Source: Nitrosomonadales bacterium (lineage in GTDB: Bacteria; Pseudomonadota; Gammaproteobacteria; Burkholderiales; Gallionellaceae). From it: a stretch of 5,241 nucleotides of DNA. Shown one piece after another: positions 1 to 5,241 of the stretch. The translations under genes were made by a program, and so were the position numbers. The notes below the pieces were generated by a model. That model searched no databases. It had not been told where the DNA came from and saw nothing but the letters and a program-made list of their open reading frames with translations. The stretch is from the NCBI GenBank assembly GCA_003235435.1, contig QJWF01000188.1:1-5241 (forward strand), read 5' to 3'. Position 1 is the stretch's first letter. The number at the start of each line of letters is the position of its first letter.

Positions 1-53
1 GACAATGTGATGCCAGCCAAGAAACCGAACAGTTTTACAAGTGATTTTCGCAC
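1..53 (-). CDS. Start of an exported protein, probably FimV (pilus/polar hub protein), cut by the window edge
   Basis: Only the first 18 codons are visible. From a GTG at 53..51 the frame reads M-R-K-S-L-V-K-L-F-G-F-L-A-G-I-T-L-S. This is a positively charged start followed by a hydrophobic run, as in a Sec signal peptide. GTG is chosen because a GAGGG ribosome binding site lies seven bases upstream and because the nearby ATG codons (70..68 and 58..56) are in another frame that stops within a few codons. FimV is inferred from position: in betaproteobacteria a FimV-family gene commonly follows leuCDB-asd and precedes truA, and FimV proteins there have a signal peptide of this kind. FimV carries a periplasmic LysM peptidoglycan-binding domain and acts in type IV pilus and polar organisation, but none of that part is in the window. 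The signal peptide is well supported; the name is not proven, and any exported protein could begin this way. Confidence 0.55.
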   Translation of the reverse strand, partial: MRKSLVKLFGFLAGITL

Positions 54-60
54 GCCATCA

Positions 61-65
61 CCCTC
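61..65 (-). promoter_or_regulatory. Ribosome binding site that sets the GTG start of the FimV-like gene
   Basis: The minus strand reads GAGGG, then seven bases, then GTG at 53..51. This is a good Shine-Dalgarno match at a normal distance. It supports the GTG over the out-of-frame ATG codons nearby. Confidence 0.55.
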
Positions 66-102
66 ACCATATTTTGCAGACAATACAAAATAACATCATA
101 GA

Positions 103-131
103 GTTATAAGCACAAGCTAATAATTTGTTTA
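103..131 (-). promoter_or_regulatory. Candidate sigma70 promoter for the FimV-like gene
   Basis: The minus strand shows TAAACA at 131..126 (4 of 6 to the -35 consensus), a 17-base spacer, and TATAAC at 108..103 (5 of 6 to the -10 consensus). Transcription would begin near 96 and give a leader of roughly 43 bases before the GTG at 53. The surrounding DNA is clearly more AT-rich than the genes. A second -10-like hexamer, TATGAT at 100..95, has a poorer -35 partner. If real, the downstream gene can be expressed apart from the leu-asd operon. This is consensus matching by eye in AT-rich DNA, so chance matches are possible. Confidence 0.4.
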
Positions 132-143
132 AATCGATAGTGC

Positions 144-180
144 CCTCCCCGTCTGGAGGAATAAATACCAGTGCCCAGAC
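144..180 (-). repeat. Overlapping inverted repeats just after asd
   Basis: Two small stems can be drawn within 40 bases of the asd stop. One pairs 155-159 with 144-148 (CCTCC/GGAGG on the minus strand, six-base loop). The other pairs 175-180 with 151-156 (GTCTGG/CCAGAC, 18-base loop). They share bases 155-156 and cannot both form. No T-run follows on the minus strand, so neither is a typical intrinsic terminator for asd. They may mark the end of the asd message or simply be chance. The 7-mer AGTGCCC (plus strand) also occurs twice here, at 139-145 and 170-176. Confidence 0.3.
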
Positions 181-182
181 CT

Positions 183-1205
183 TTAACCGAAATGCTCTGC
201 GATCAGAATCTCAGCAATCTGAATACTGTTCAATGCCGCTCCCTTGCGCACATTGTCGCTCACCACCCACAGATTCAAGCCCATTGGATGCGATATATCC
301 TCGCGTATGCGCCCTACATAAGTGGCATCATTGCCGGCAGCTTCGATAGGGGTGGGGTACCCGCCCGGCTCGCGCCTGTCCAGCACGATAACTCCAGGTG
401 CCTTTTCCAGCAAGGCTCGCGCCTGTTCCGCGGAAATCTTTTTGCGCGTCTCGATGTGAACCGCTTCGGAATGGCCGTAGAACACCGGGACTCGAACCGC
501 AGTGGGATTCACCTGAATGGACTCATCCTCCATGATCTTGCGGGTTTCCCAGACCATCTTCATCTCTTCCTTGGTGTACCCGTTTTCCTGGAACACATCG
601 ATCTGTGGCAACACGTTGAAAGCGATGCGCTTCGGGTATACCTCGATTTTGACATCCCTATTATTGAACAATGCCCGGGTCTGTTCGGCCAGTTCATCGA
701 TGGCCTCCTTGCCGGTACCCGATACCGCCTGATAGGTTGCCACATTGATGCGTGAGATACCCACAGCATCCTGGATAGGCTTCAACGCCACTAGCATCTG
801 GATGGTCGAGCAATTCGGATTGGCGATGATGCCGCGATTCTTGTACTGCGCGATGGCATGAGAATTCACCTCCGGCACCACCAGTGGTATATCCCTGTCA
901 TAGCGAAATTGCGCGGTATTGTCGATCACCACACACCCTGCCGCGGCTGCGATCGGCGCATATTTTTCGGACACGCTGCCGCCCGCTGAGAACAGTCCGA
1001 TCTGCGCCTTCGAAAAATCGAAATCATCAACATTCAATACGGTCATGTCCCTGCCATTCAATTGGACATTCGAACCAGCCGAGCGGCTGGAAGCAAGCGG
1101 ATACAGATTTCGCACAGGGAATTTGCGTTGTTCCAATATGGACAGCATCGCCTCGCCGACCGCACCGGTTGCGCCCAATATACATACGTCATACTGCTTG
1201 CTCAT
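183..1205 (-). CDS. asd: Aspartate-semialdehyde dehydrogenase
   Basis: A cytoplasmic enzyme of 340 residues that reduces 4-aspartyl phosphate with NADPH to aspartate semialdehyde, the second step of the aspartate pathway to diaminopimelate/lysine, threonine and methionine. The N-terminal nucleotide-binding domain starts with GATGAVG at residues 11-17. The catalytic cysteine is C132 in NPNCST (129-134). By comparison with the family, Q159 in YQAVSGTGKEA, R238 and H245 (GHSEAVHIE) are the substrate-binding and catalytic partners, and R101 in the NTAQFR stretch should contact phosphate. Length and sequence fit the shorter branch that includes leuB-linked and Gram-positive enzymes, not the E. coli Asd branch. 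The usual DNTS motif reads DNTA here (A98). The ATG has GGAG (1217..1214) eight bases upstream. The gene begins 25 bases after leuB on the same strand, so it is probably the last gene of the leu operon. Identification is secure. Confidence 0.97.
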   Translation of the reverse strand: MSKQYDVCILGATGAVGEAMLSILEQRKFPVRNLYPLASSRSAGSNVQLNGRDMTVLNVDDFDFSKAQIGLFSAGGSVSEKYAPIAAAAGCVVIDNTAQFRYDRDIPLVVPEVNSHAIAQYKNRGIIANPNCSTIQMLVALKPIQDAVGISRINVATYQAVSGTGKEAIDELAEQTRALFNNRDVKIEVYPKRIAFNVLPQIDVFQENGYTKEEMKMVWETRKIMEDESIQVNPTAVRVPVFYGHSEAVHIETRKKISAEQARALLEKAPGVIVLDRREPGGYPTPIEAAGNDATYVGRIREDISHPMGLNLWVVSDNVRKGAALNSIQIAEILIAEHFG

Positions 1206-1230
1206 TGCATGTTCTCCAGAACCTGATTCA

Positions 1231-2310
1231 TTAAATTGCCGCGACTACAGCATCACCCATCGCCGCGGTGCCGACTTTCTGCATTCCCGGCTCATGGATA
1301 TCTGCGGTGCGCAACCCCTGCTGCAGCACCTTGCGCACAGCGGCTTCGATGCGTTGCGCTATATCCTCTCTGCCGAAAGTGTAGCGCATCATCATCGCCA
1401 CCGACAAAATCGTCGCCAGCGGATTTGCCATGTCCCTGCCCGCTATGTCAGGCGCCGAACCGTGGCAAGGCTCATACAACCCCTTGTTGTTCTCGTCCAG
1501 CGAAGCCGAAGGCAACATGCCGATCGATCCGGTCAGCATCGATGCCTCGTCGGACAGGATATCTCCGAAAATATTGCCGGTCAGGATCACATCGAACTGT
1601 TTGGGTGCCCGCACAAGTTGCATCGCGGCATTGTCAACATACATGTGCGATAACGCGACGGCCGGATATTCCTTTCCCACCTCGGTGACGATCTCGCGCC
1701 AGAACATGCTGGTATCCAGTACGTTTGCCTTGTCGACCGAACACAGCCTGCCCTGGCTATTTTTGCCAGCGCGTTTCATCGCGATCCGGAATCCGACATG
1801 CGCCACACGGCGGATCTCGGACTCGCTGTAATGCATGGTATCAAAACCCTGGCGTTCTCCGTTATCGAGGGTGCGTATACCGCGCGGCTGCCCGAAATAG
1901 ATATCGCCGGTTAACTCTCGCAGGATCATGATGTCCAGTCCCGACACCAGTTCCTGCTTAAGGCTGGAAGCATTGACCAGTTCCGGGTACACCATCGCCG
2001 GTCTCAGGTTGGCGAACAGGCCCAGTCCCTTGCGAATGCGCAGCAAACCCTGTTCCGGCCGAAGCGGCCGTGCCAGCGTATCGTATTGATAACCGCCCAC
2101 CGCACCGAGCAGAACGGCCTCGGATTCTTTTGCCAACCTCAGTGTCGCTTCCGGCAAGGGATCACCAGCGGTGTCATATCCGGCGCCGCCGATGTGTGCA
2201 TACTCTATTTCTGCCTTCAATCCGTCGCGGCGCAACGCTTCCATCAGCTTGGCTGCTTGCGCTACGATTTCCGGTCCGATTCCGTCACCCGGCAATACTG
2301 CGATCTTCAT
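1231..2310 (-). CDS. leuB: 3-isopropylmalate dehydrogenase
   Basis: A cytoplasmic, usually homodimeric enzyme of 359 residues, normal for the family. It uses NAD+ and a divalent metal to oxidise and decarboxylate 3-isopropylmalate to 2-oxoisocaproate, the last dedicated step before transamination to leucine. Visible signatures are GDGIGPE near the start (8-14), the substrate arginines R93, R103 and R131, [10 protein letters not shown] (131-140, with Y138), SVDKANVL (191-198, with catalytic K194), metal-binding D226, D250 and D254 within YVDNA and GDILSDEAS, and the NAD-binding [12 protein letters not shown] (280-291). No key residue is missing. Residues were matched to the Thermus enzyme from memory. 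The start ATG has AGGA (2321..2318) seven bases upstream. leuB lies 79 bases after leuD, the widest gap in the operon, and 25 bases before asd. I see no good internal promoter in the 79-base gap, so co-transcription with leuCD is the simplest reading. Confidence 0.97.
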   Translation of the reverse strand: MKIAVLPGDGIGPEIVAQAAKLMEALRRDGLKAEIEYAHIGGAGYDTAGDPLPEATLRLAKESEAVLLGAVGGYQYDTLARPLRPEQGLLRIRKGLGLFANLRPAMVYPELVNASSLKQELVSGLDIMILRELTGDIYFGQPRGIRTLDNGERQGFDTMHYSESEIRRVAHVGFRIAMKRAGKNSQGRLCSVDKANVLDTSMFWREIVTEVGKEYPAVALSHMYVDNAAMQLVRAPKQFDVILTGNIFGDILSDEASMLTGSIGMLPSASLDENNKGLYEPCHGSAPDIAGRDMANPLATILSVAMMMRYTFGREDIAQRIEAAVRKVLQQGLRTADIHEPGMQKVGTAAMGDAVVAAI

Positions 2311-2389
2311 TTCAATATCCTAGTAATCGTGGCATGTAAGCCATCTCAGTCAATAACGGTGGTGGTGTATCGGCTTCCAGTTTGAACAA

Positions 2390-3022
2390 TTACAGCCAGG
2401 GCTGTTCAGCACGGTGCTTTGCTTCGTAAGCCCTTATCTCGGATACATGCTGCAAGGTCAGGCCGATGTCATCCAGGCCGTTCAGCAGGCAATGCTTGCG
2501 AAAGGGTTCAACATCAAACTTGTATGCAGTACCATCGGGTGCAGTGATGATCTGTTGTTCCAGATCGATTCTCAGGCGGTATCCCGGCGCGGCCTCAACT
2601 TCACTGAACAAAGTATCCACCTGACGCTCGGTGAGACGGATCGGCAGCAGCCCATTCTTGAAACAGTTGTTGAAGAAAATATCTGCGAAGCTGGGTGCAA
2701 TGATCGTGCGGAAGCCGAAATCCTCAAGCGCCCACGGCGCGTGTTCACGCGAGCTGCCGCAACCGAAATTCTCCCGTGCAAGCAATATCTGCGCTCCCCG
2801 ATAACGCGGTTTGTTCAGCACGAAATCCGGGTTCAAAGGACGTTTCGAATTATCCATTCCCGGCTCGCCATGATCTAGATAGCGCCATTCGTCGAACAGG
2901 TTCGGGCCGAAACCGGAACGCTTGATCGATTTCAGGAACTGCTTGGGGATGATTGCATCGGTATCAACGTTGGCCCTATCCAACGGCGCAACCAACCCAT
3001 CCAGAAAAGTAAATTTATTCAT
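2390..3022 (-). CDS. leuD: 3-isopropylmalate dehydratase small subunit
   Basis: The small (swivel-domain) subunit of isopropylmalate isomerase, which pairs with LeuC to convert 2-isopropylmalate to 3-isopropylmalate through a dehydrated intermediate. It has 210 residues, typical of the bacterial LeuC/LeuD two-subunit type. Signatures are [11 protein letters not shown] (20-30), [15 protein letters not shown] (85-99), which holds the substrate-binding serines and arginine, and [18 protein letters not shown] (111-128). The Shine-Dalgarno-like AAGG lies inside the end of leuC, nine bases before the ATG. Only three bases separate the leuC stop from this start, which suggests translational coupling and balanced subunit synthesis. 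After the TAA stop the same frame stays open for 25 more codons and ends just before leuB; this is probably chance, since LeuD proteins normally end near this point. Confidence 0.97.
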   Translation of the reverse strand: MNKFTFLDGLVAPLDRANVDTDAIIPKQFLKSIKRSGFGPNLFDEWRYLDHGEPGMDNSKRPLNPDFVLNKPRYRGAQILLARENFGCGSSREHAPWALEDFGFRTIIAPSFADIFFNNCFKNGLLPIRLTERQVDTLFSEVEAAPGYRLRIDLEQQIITAPDGTAYKFDVEPFRKHCLLNGLDDIGLTLQHVSEIRAYEAKHRAEQPWL

Positions 3023-3025
3023 CAG

Positions 3026-4429
3026 TCAAACCTTGCTCACATCGACAAAATGCCCCGCGATGGCTGCTCCCGCAGCCATCTCCGGACTTACCAAATGGGT
3101 GCGCCCACCCGAACCCTGCCGCCCCTCAAAATTGCGATTGGAAGTCGAGGCGCAACGTTCACCCGGCTCCAGCTTGTCATCGTTCATGGCCAGACACATC
3201 GAACATCCGGGCTCGCGCCACTCAAATCCTGCCGCGATGAATATCTTGTCCAGCCCCTCCTCTTCGGCCTGCTGTTTCACAAGGCCGGAACCGGGCACAA
3301 CCATCGCCAGCTTCACATTCGCCGCAACGTGTTTGCCGCGTGCGATCGATGCCGCTGCACGCAAGTCCTCGATGCGCGAATTGGTGCAGGAGCCGATGAA
3401 TACCTTGTCGATCTTGATTTTCTCGATCGGGGTTTTCGCTGCAAGGTCCATATACTTTAGCGCGCGCATCGCAGCATCTCGCTTGACCGGATCGCTGATA
3501 CCGTCCGGATCCGGCACGCGCCCGTCCACAGCCACAACCATTTCCGGAGATGTACCCCAGGTCACCTGGGGTTTTATCTGTGTGGCGTCGAGCATGACCG
3601 CGTTGTCGAATTGAGCGCCCTCATCGCTTTGCAAGGTGCGCCAGTAGGCAACTGCCTTGTCCCACAACGCGCCTTGCGGCGCGAACGGACGCCCCCTGAG
3701 ATAATCGATGGTATTGTCGTCCACCGCGACCATGCCGGCGCGCGCGCCGGCCTCGATCGCCATGTTGCAAAGCGTCATGCGTCCTTCCATCGAAAGGGCA
3801 CGTATCGCACTGCCTGCGAACTCGATCGCATGGCCGGTTCCGCCCGCCGTGCCGATCTTGCCGATCACTGCCAACGCGACATCCTTCGCGGTGACACCTC
3901 TGCCCAGTGTCCCTTCCACCACCACCTGCATTGCTTTGGATTTTTTCATCAGCAGGCACTGTGTCGCCAACACGTGCTCGACTTCGGACGTGCCGATGCC
4001 AAACGCCAGCGCTGCGAAAGCGCCGTGCGTGCTGGTGTGCGAATCACCGCATACCACGGTCATGCCCGGCAACGTGGCACCCTGTTCCGGCCCGATCACA
4101 TGCACGATGCCCTGGCGCACATCGGACATCTTGAATTCAGTGACACCGTATTCGGCACAGTTCGCATCCAGCGTTTCCACCTGCAAACGAGATATCGGGT
4201 CGGCGATGCCCTGCGCGCGCCCTGTGGTCGGCACATTGTGATCCGCCACGGCAAGAATGGAATCCTTCCTCCACAGCTTGCGCCCGGCCAGCTTCAGCCC
4301 TTCGAATGCCTGAGGGCTGGTCACCTCGTGCACCAGATGGCGGTCGATATAGATCAACGCGGTGCCGTCGGCTTCCTGCCTCACCACGTGTGAATTCCAG
4401 AGTTTGTCGTATAGGGTCTGCGCGCGCAT
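3026..4429 (-). CDS. leuC: 3-isopropylmalate dehydratase large subunit
   Basis: The catalytic subunit of isopropylmalate isomerase, of the aconitase superfamily, carrying a [4Fe-4S] cluster. The chosen start gives 467 residues, against 466 for E. coli LeuC. The cluster ligands are C348 in [17 protein letters not shown], and C409 and C412 in [10 protein letters not shown]. Other conserved blocks are [16 protein letters not shown] near the N-terminus, DHN (63-65), [11 protein letters not shown] (128-138), [12 protein letters not shown] (146-157), [14 protein letters not shown] (213-226) and [11 protein letters not shown] near the C-terminus. All expected motifs are intact. The start is uncertain. 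An ATG at 4441 would add four residues (M-Q-N-N). I chose the ATG at 4429 because the protein then begins [11 protein letters not shown], which lines up with the start of E. coli LeuC. Neither ATG has a clear Shine-Dalgarno sequence. It is the first gene of the leuC-leuD-leuB-asd cluster; leuA is absent nearby. Confidence 0.96.
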   Translation of the reverse strand: MRAQTLYDKLWNSHVVRQEADGTALIYIDRHLVHEVTSPQAFEGLKLAGRKLWRKDSILAVADHNVPTTGRAQGIADPISRLQVETLDANCAEYGVTEFKMSDVRQGIVHVIGPEQGATLPGMTVVCGDSHTSTHGAFAALAFGIGTSEVEHVLATQCLLMKKSKAMQVVVEGTLGRGVTAKDVALAVIGKIGTAGGTGHAIEFAGSAIRALSMEGRMTLCNMAIEAGARAGMVAVDDNTIDYLRGRPFAPQGALWDKAVAYWRTLQSDEGAQFDNAVMLDATQIKPQVTWGTSPEMVVAVDGRVPDPDGISDPVKRDAAMRALKYMDLAAKTPIEKIKIDKVFIGSCTNSRIEDLRAAASIARGKHVAANVKLAMVVPGSGLVKQQAEEEGLDKIFIAAGFEWREPGCSMCLAMNDDKLEPGERCASTSNRNFEGRQGSGGRTHLVSPEMAAGAAIAGHFVDVSKV

Positions 4430-4455
4430 ATTGTTCTGCATTTCAGAAACTGGAG

Positions 4456-4464
4456 ATTATGCCA
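4456..4464 (-). promoter_or_regulatory. Candidate extended -10 promoter for the leu operon
   Basis: The minus strand reads TGGCATAAT, that is TG-N-CATAAT, with 5 of 6 matches to the -10 hexamer plus the TG extension. No good -35 hexamer is found 16-19 bases upstream, as can be the case for extended -10 promoters. Transcription would begin near 4449. The leader would be about 20 bases to the ATG at 4429 and only about 7 bases to the ATG at 4441. A leader this short leaves no room for leuL-type attenuation. Matched by eye; moderate to low confidence. Confidence 0.3.
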
Positions 4465-4605
4465 CAATGGAACAGGGTACGCAGCCTGCAAAGACACGTA
4501 TTCCCTGGATCGAGCTGTCTTTGATTGCATATGATTTGCCATCGACGATGATCAGATCCAATGGTCCTACAATCGACAACATGGTCGCAGGTTAGTACGA
4601 TGTGC

Positions 4606-4620
4606 CGGTTTACCTAACCG
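4606..4620 (-). repeat. Small inverted repeat after the transporter stop codon
   Basis: On the minus strand CGGTT and AACCG flank a five-base loop, starting a few bases after the transporter TGA at 4624. The stem is only five pairs and no T-run follows, so it is at best a weak candidate for transcript end or pausing. Confidence 0.2.
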
Positions 4621-4623
4621 AAT

Positions 4624-5241
4624 TCATGCAACTGGTTGCCAGCTCGTTATCCTTTGTTTCCAGAGTATCAGCAGCAAGCCCAGCAACGCTATGCCCGCAC
4701 TGCACGTATACAGTACGCTGGCACCAAAGTGCTGCCAGATCGGGCCGCTCGCCAAACCGCCAAACATGCCCCCGGCGCCGTAGCTCAGGCTGCCGAACAG
4801 TGCCTGTCCCTTGGACTGATGCCGCCCCCGGAAGAACTCGTGGATCTGCCCGACAGAGGCGGCGTGATATGCGCCGAATGTAGCCGCGTGCAGCACCTGG
4901 GCAAACAGCAGCAGCAGCAGGAAATCCACGCCCCAACCTATGAGCAGGAATCGCACGACCGCGGAACCAAAGCTGAACAGCAATATGCGGGTATATCCAA
5001 AACGATGCACCAGCCACGGCATCAGGAAAAACACGCCGATCTCGCAGATCACCCCGATTGCCCAAAGCCAACCTACCGCGCTTTTCGCATAGGCATGCTC
5101 GACCAGATAGATGGAAAAGAATGTGTAGTATGAGCCATGTGCGGCCGACATCAGGAAACACGCCCCGAGAAAAGCCAGCACCTGGGGCTGCAGCACGATC
5201 TGTCTTATCGGCTGGCTGTCGGTGTGATGCGCCAATACCTC
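4624..5241 (-). CDS. MFS transporter, phenylpropionate-permease (HcaT-like) family, C-terminal half
   Basis: The frame is open to the right window edge, so the N-terminal part is missing; 205 residues are visible. A TTG at 5235 is in frame but not a credible start, since the fold would lack its first six helices. About six membrane segments fit helices 7-12 of a 12-helix major facilitator: roughly residues 21-47, 56-74, 86-103, 106-130, 150-169 and 175-194 of the visible part. Features shared with HcaT-like proteins are SAAHGSYYTFFSIYL, VGWLWAIGVICE, a conserved R97 in the third segment, LHAATFGAYHAA and the GRHQSKGQAL loop. The protein should sit in the inner membrane and move a small solute by ion symport; the substrate cannot be told. 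It points the same way as leuC and ends 182-194 bases before it, depending on the leuC start. No functional link to leucine synthesis is evident. Confidence 0.85.
   Translation of the reverse strand, partial: EVLAHHTDSQPIRQIVLQPQVLAFLGACFLMSAAHGSYYTFFSIYLVEHAYAKSAVGWLWAIGVICEIGVFFLMPWLVHRFGYTRILLFSFGSAVVRFLLIGWGVDFLLLLLFAQVLHAATFGAYHAASVGQIHEFFRGRHQSKGQALFGSLSYGAGGMFGGLASGPIWQHFGASVLYTCSAGIALLGLLLILWKQRITSWQPVA
4906..4920 (+). repeat. Short CAG trinucleotide repeat inside the transporter gene
   Basis: Five CAG units on the plus strand are CTG codons on the coding strand and give five leucines in a row (visible residues 108-112) in a membrane helix. A run this short is common in leucine-rich helices. 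A length change would stay in frame. Confidence 0.5.

Larger units (their letters stand above)
4430..4623. other. Upstream region of leuC, no confident gene
   Basis: This gap between the transporter gene and leuC should carry the leu operon promoter. It is less GC-rich than the genes. It contains a candidate extended -10 element, a small inverted repeat just after the transporter stop, a near-palindrome CATCG-N-CGATG at 4540-4550, and two opposed small open frames: 41 codons on the minus strand (4582..4457) and 42 codons on the plus strand (4467..4595). The minus frame has no ribosome binding site. The plus frame has GGAG at 4452-4455, eleven bases before its ATG, which is too far to be convincing. 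I see no intrinsic terminator with a T-run and no tRNA or riboswitch fold that I recognise. Confidence 0.5.

Noticed and set aside
171..755. 194-codon plus-strand frame opposite asd, starting at a GTG with GGAGGA ten bases upstream
   Set aside because: The ribosome-site match is good, but the frame lies entirely antisense to asd, has a composition rich in His, Arg and Leu typical of antisense shadows, and shows no recognisable domain. The same GGAGG bases are explained by the inverted repeat after asd.
919..1653. 244-codon plus-strand frame spanning the leuB-asd junction
   Set aside because: Antisense to two clear enzyme genes and no domain seen. Long open shadows are expected with this codon usage.
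2311..2360. Possible internal promoter for leuB (TTGACT on the minus strand)
   Set aside because: The -35-like hexamer is good, but no acceptable -10 hexamer lies 16-19 bases downstream.
3611..4393. 260-codon plus-strand frame opposite leuC
   Set aside because: Antisense to a fully conserved leuC; rich in His, Arg and Ala as expected of a shadow frame in GC-rich DNA, with no known motif.
4540..4550. Near-palindrome CATCG-N-CGATG upstream of leuC as an operator
   Set aside because: Too short and too common by chance, about 90 bases from the proposed transcription start, and I cannot match it to a known regulator site.
5233..5235. TTG as the start of the transporter gene
   Set aside because: The frame continues to the window edge, and starting here would leave half a major facilitator. 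Truncation by the window is the better explanation.

Overview
The window looks like an ordinary chromosomal segment of a proteobacterium, most likely a betaproteobacterium (possibly Nitrosomonadales/Gallionellaceae-like). This rests on the moderately GC-rich coding sequence, the style of the proteins, and the gene order leuC-leuD-leuB-asd followed by a gene that begins like FimV, an order I recall from betaproteobacteria. The placement is inference; I could not run a search. All genes I can support are on the minus strand, so transcription runs from high to low coordinates.

Layout in transcription order. From 5241 down to 4624 is the C-terminal half of a major facilitator superfamily transporter of the phenylpropionate-permease (HcaT-like) type; its start lies beyond the window edge. 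About 190 bases without a confident gene follow, holding a possible extended -10 promoter and some small open frames of doubtful value. Then come leuC (3026-4429), leuD (2390-3022), leuB (1231-2310) and asd (183-1205). The gaps are 3, 79 and 25 bases and no terminator is visible between them, so they look like one operon. After asd is a 129-base AT-rich gap with overlapping inverted repeats and a plausible sigma70 promoter. The first 18 codons of an exported protein, probably FimV, run off the left edge.

LeuC and LeuD are the two subunits of isopropylmalate isomerase (2-isopropylmalate to 3-isopropylmalate). LeuB then oxidises and decarboxylates 3-isopropylmalate to 2-oxoisocaproate, the direct precursor of leucine. 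Asd makes aspartate semialdehyde, the branch point to lysine/diaminopimelate, threonine, methionine and, through threonine, isoleucine. The operon thus joins leucine synthesis to the aspartate family. leuA is not in the window.

I found no convincing undescribed system. The points most worth a second look are the leuC upstream region (start choice, very short leader, a 41-codon frame rich in branched-chain residues), the asd-fimV gap, and a Ser-to-Ala change in a conserved Asd motif. All are modest.
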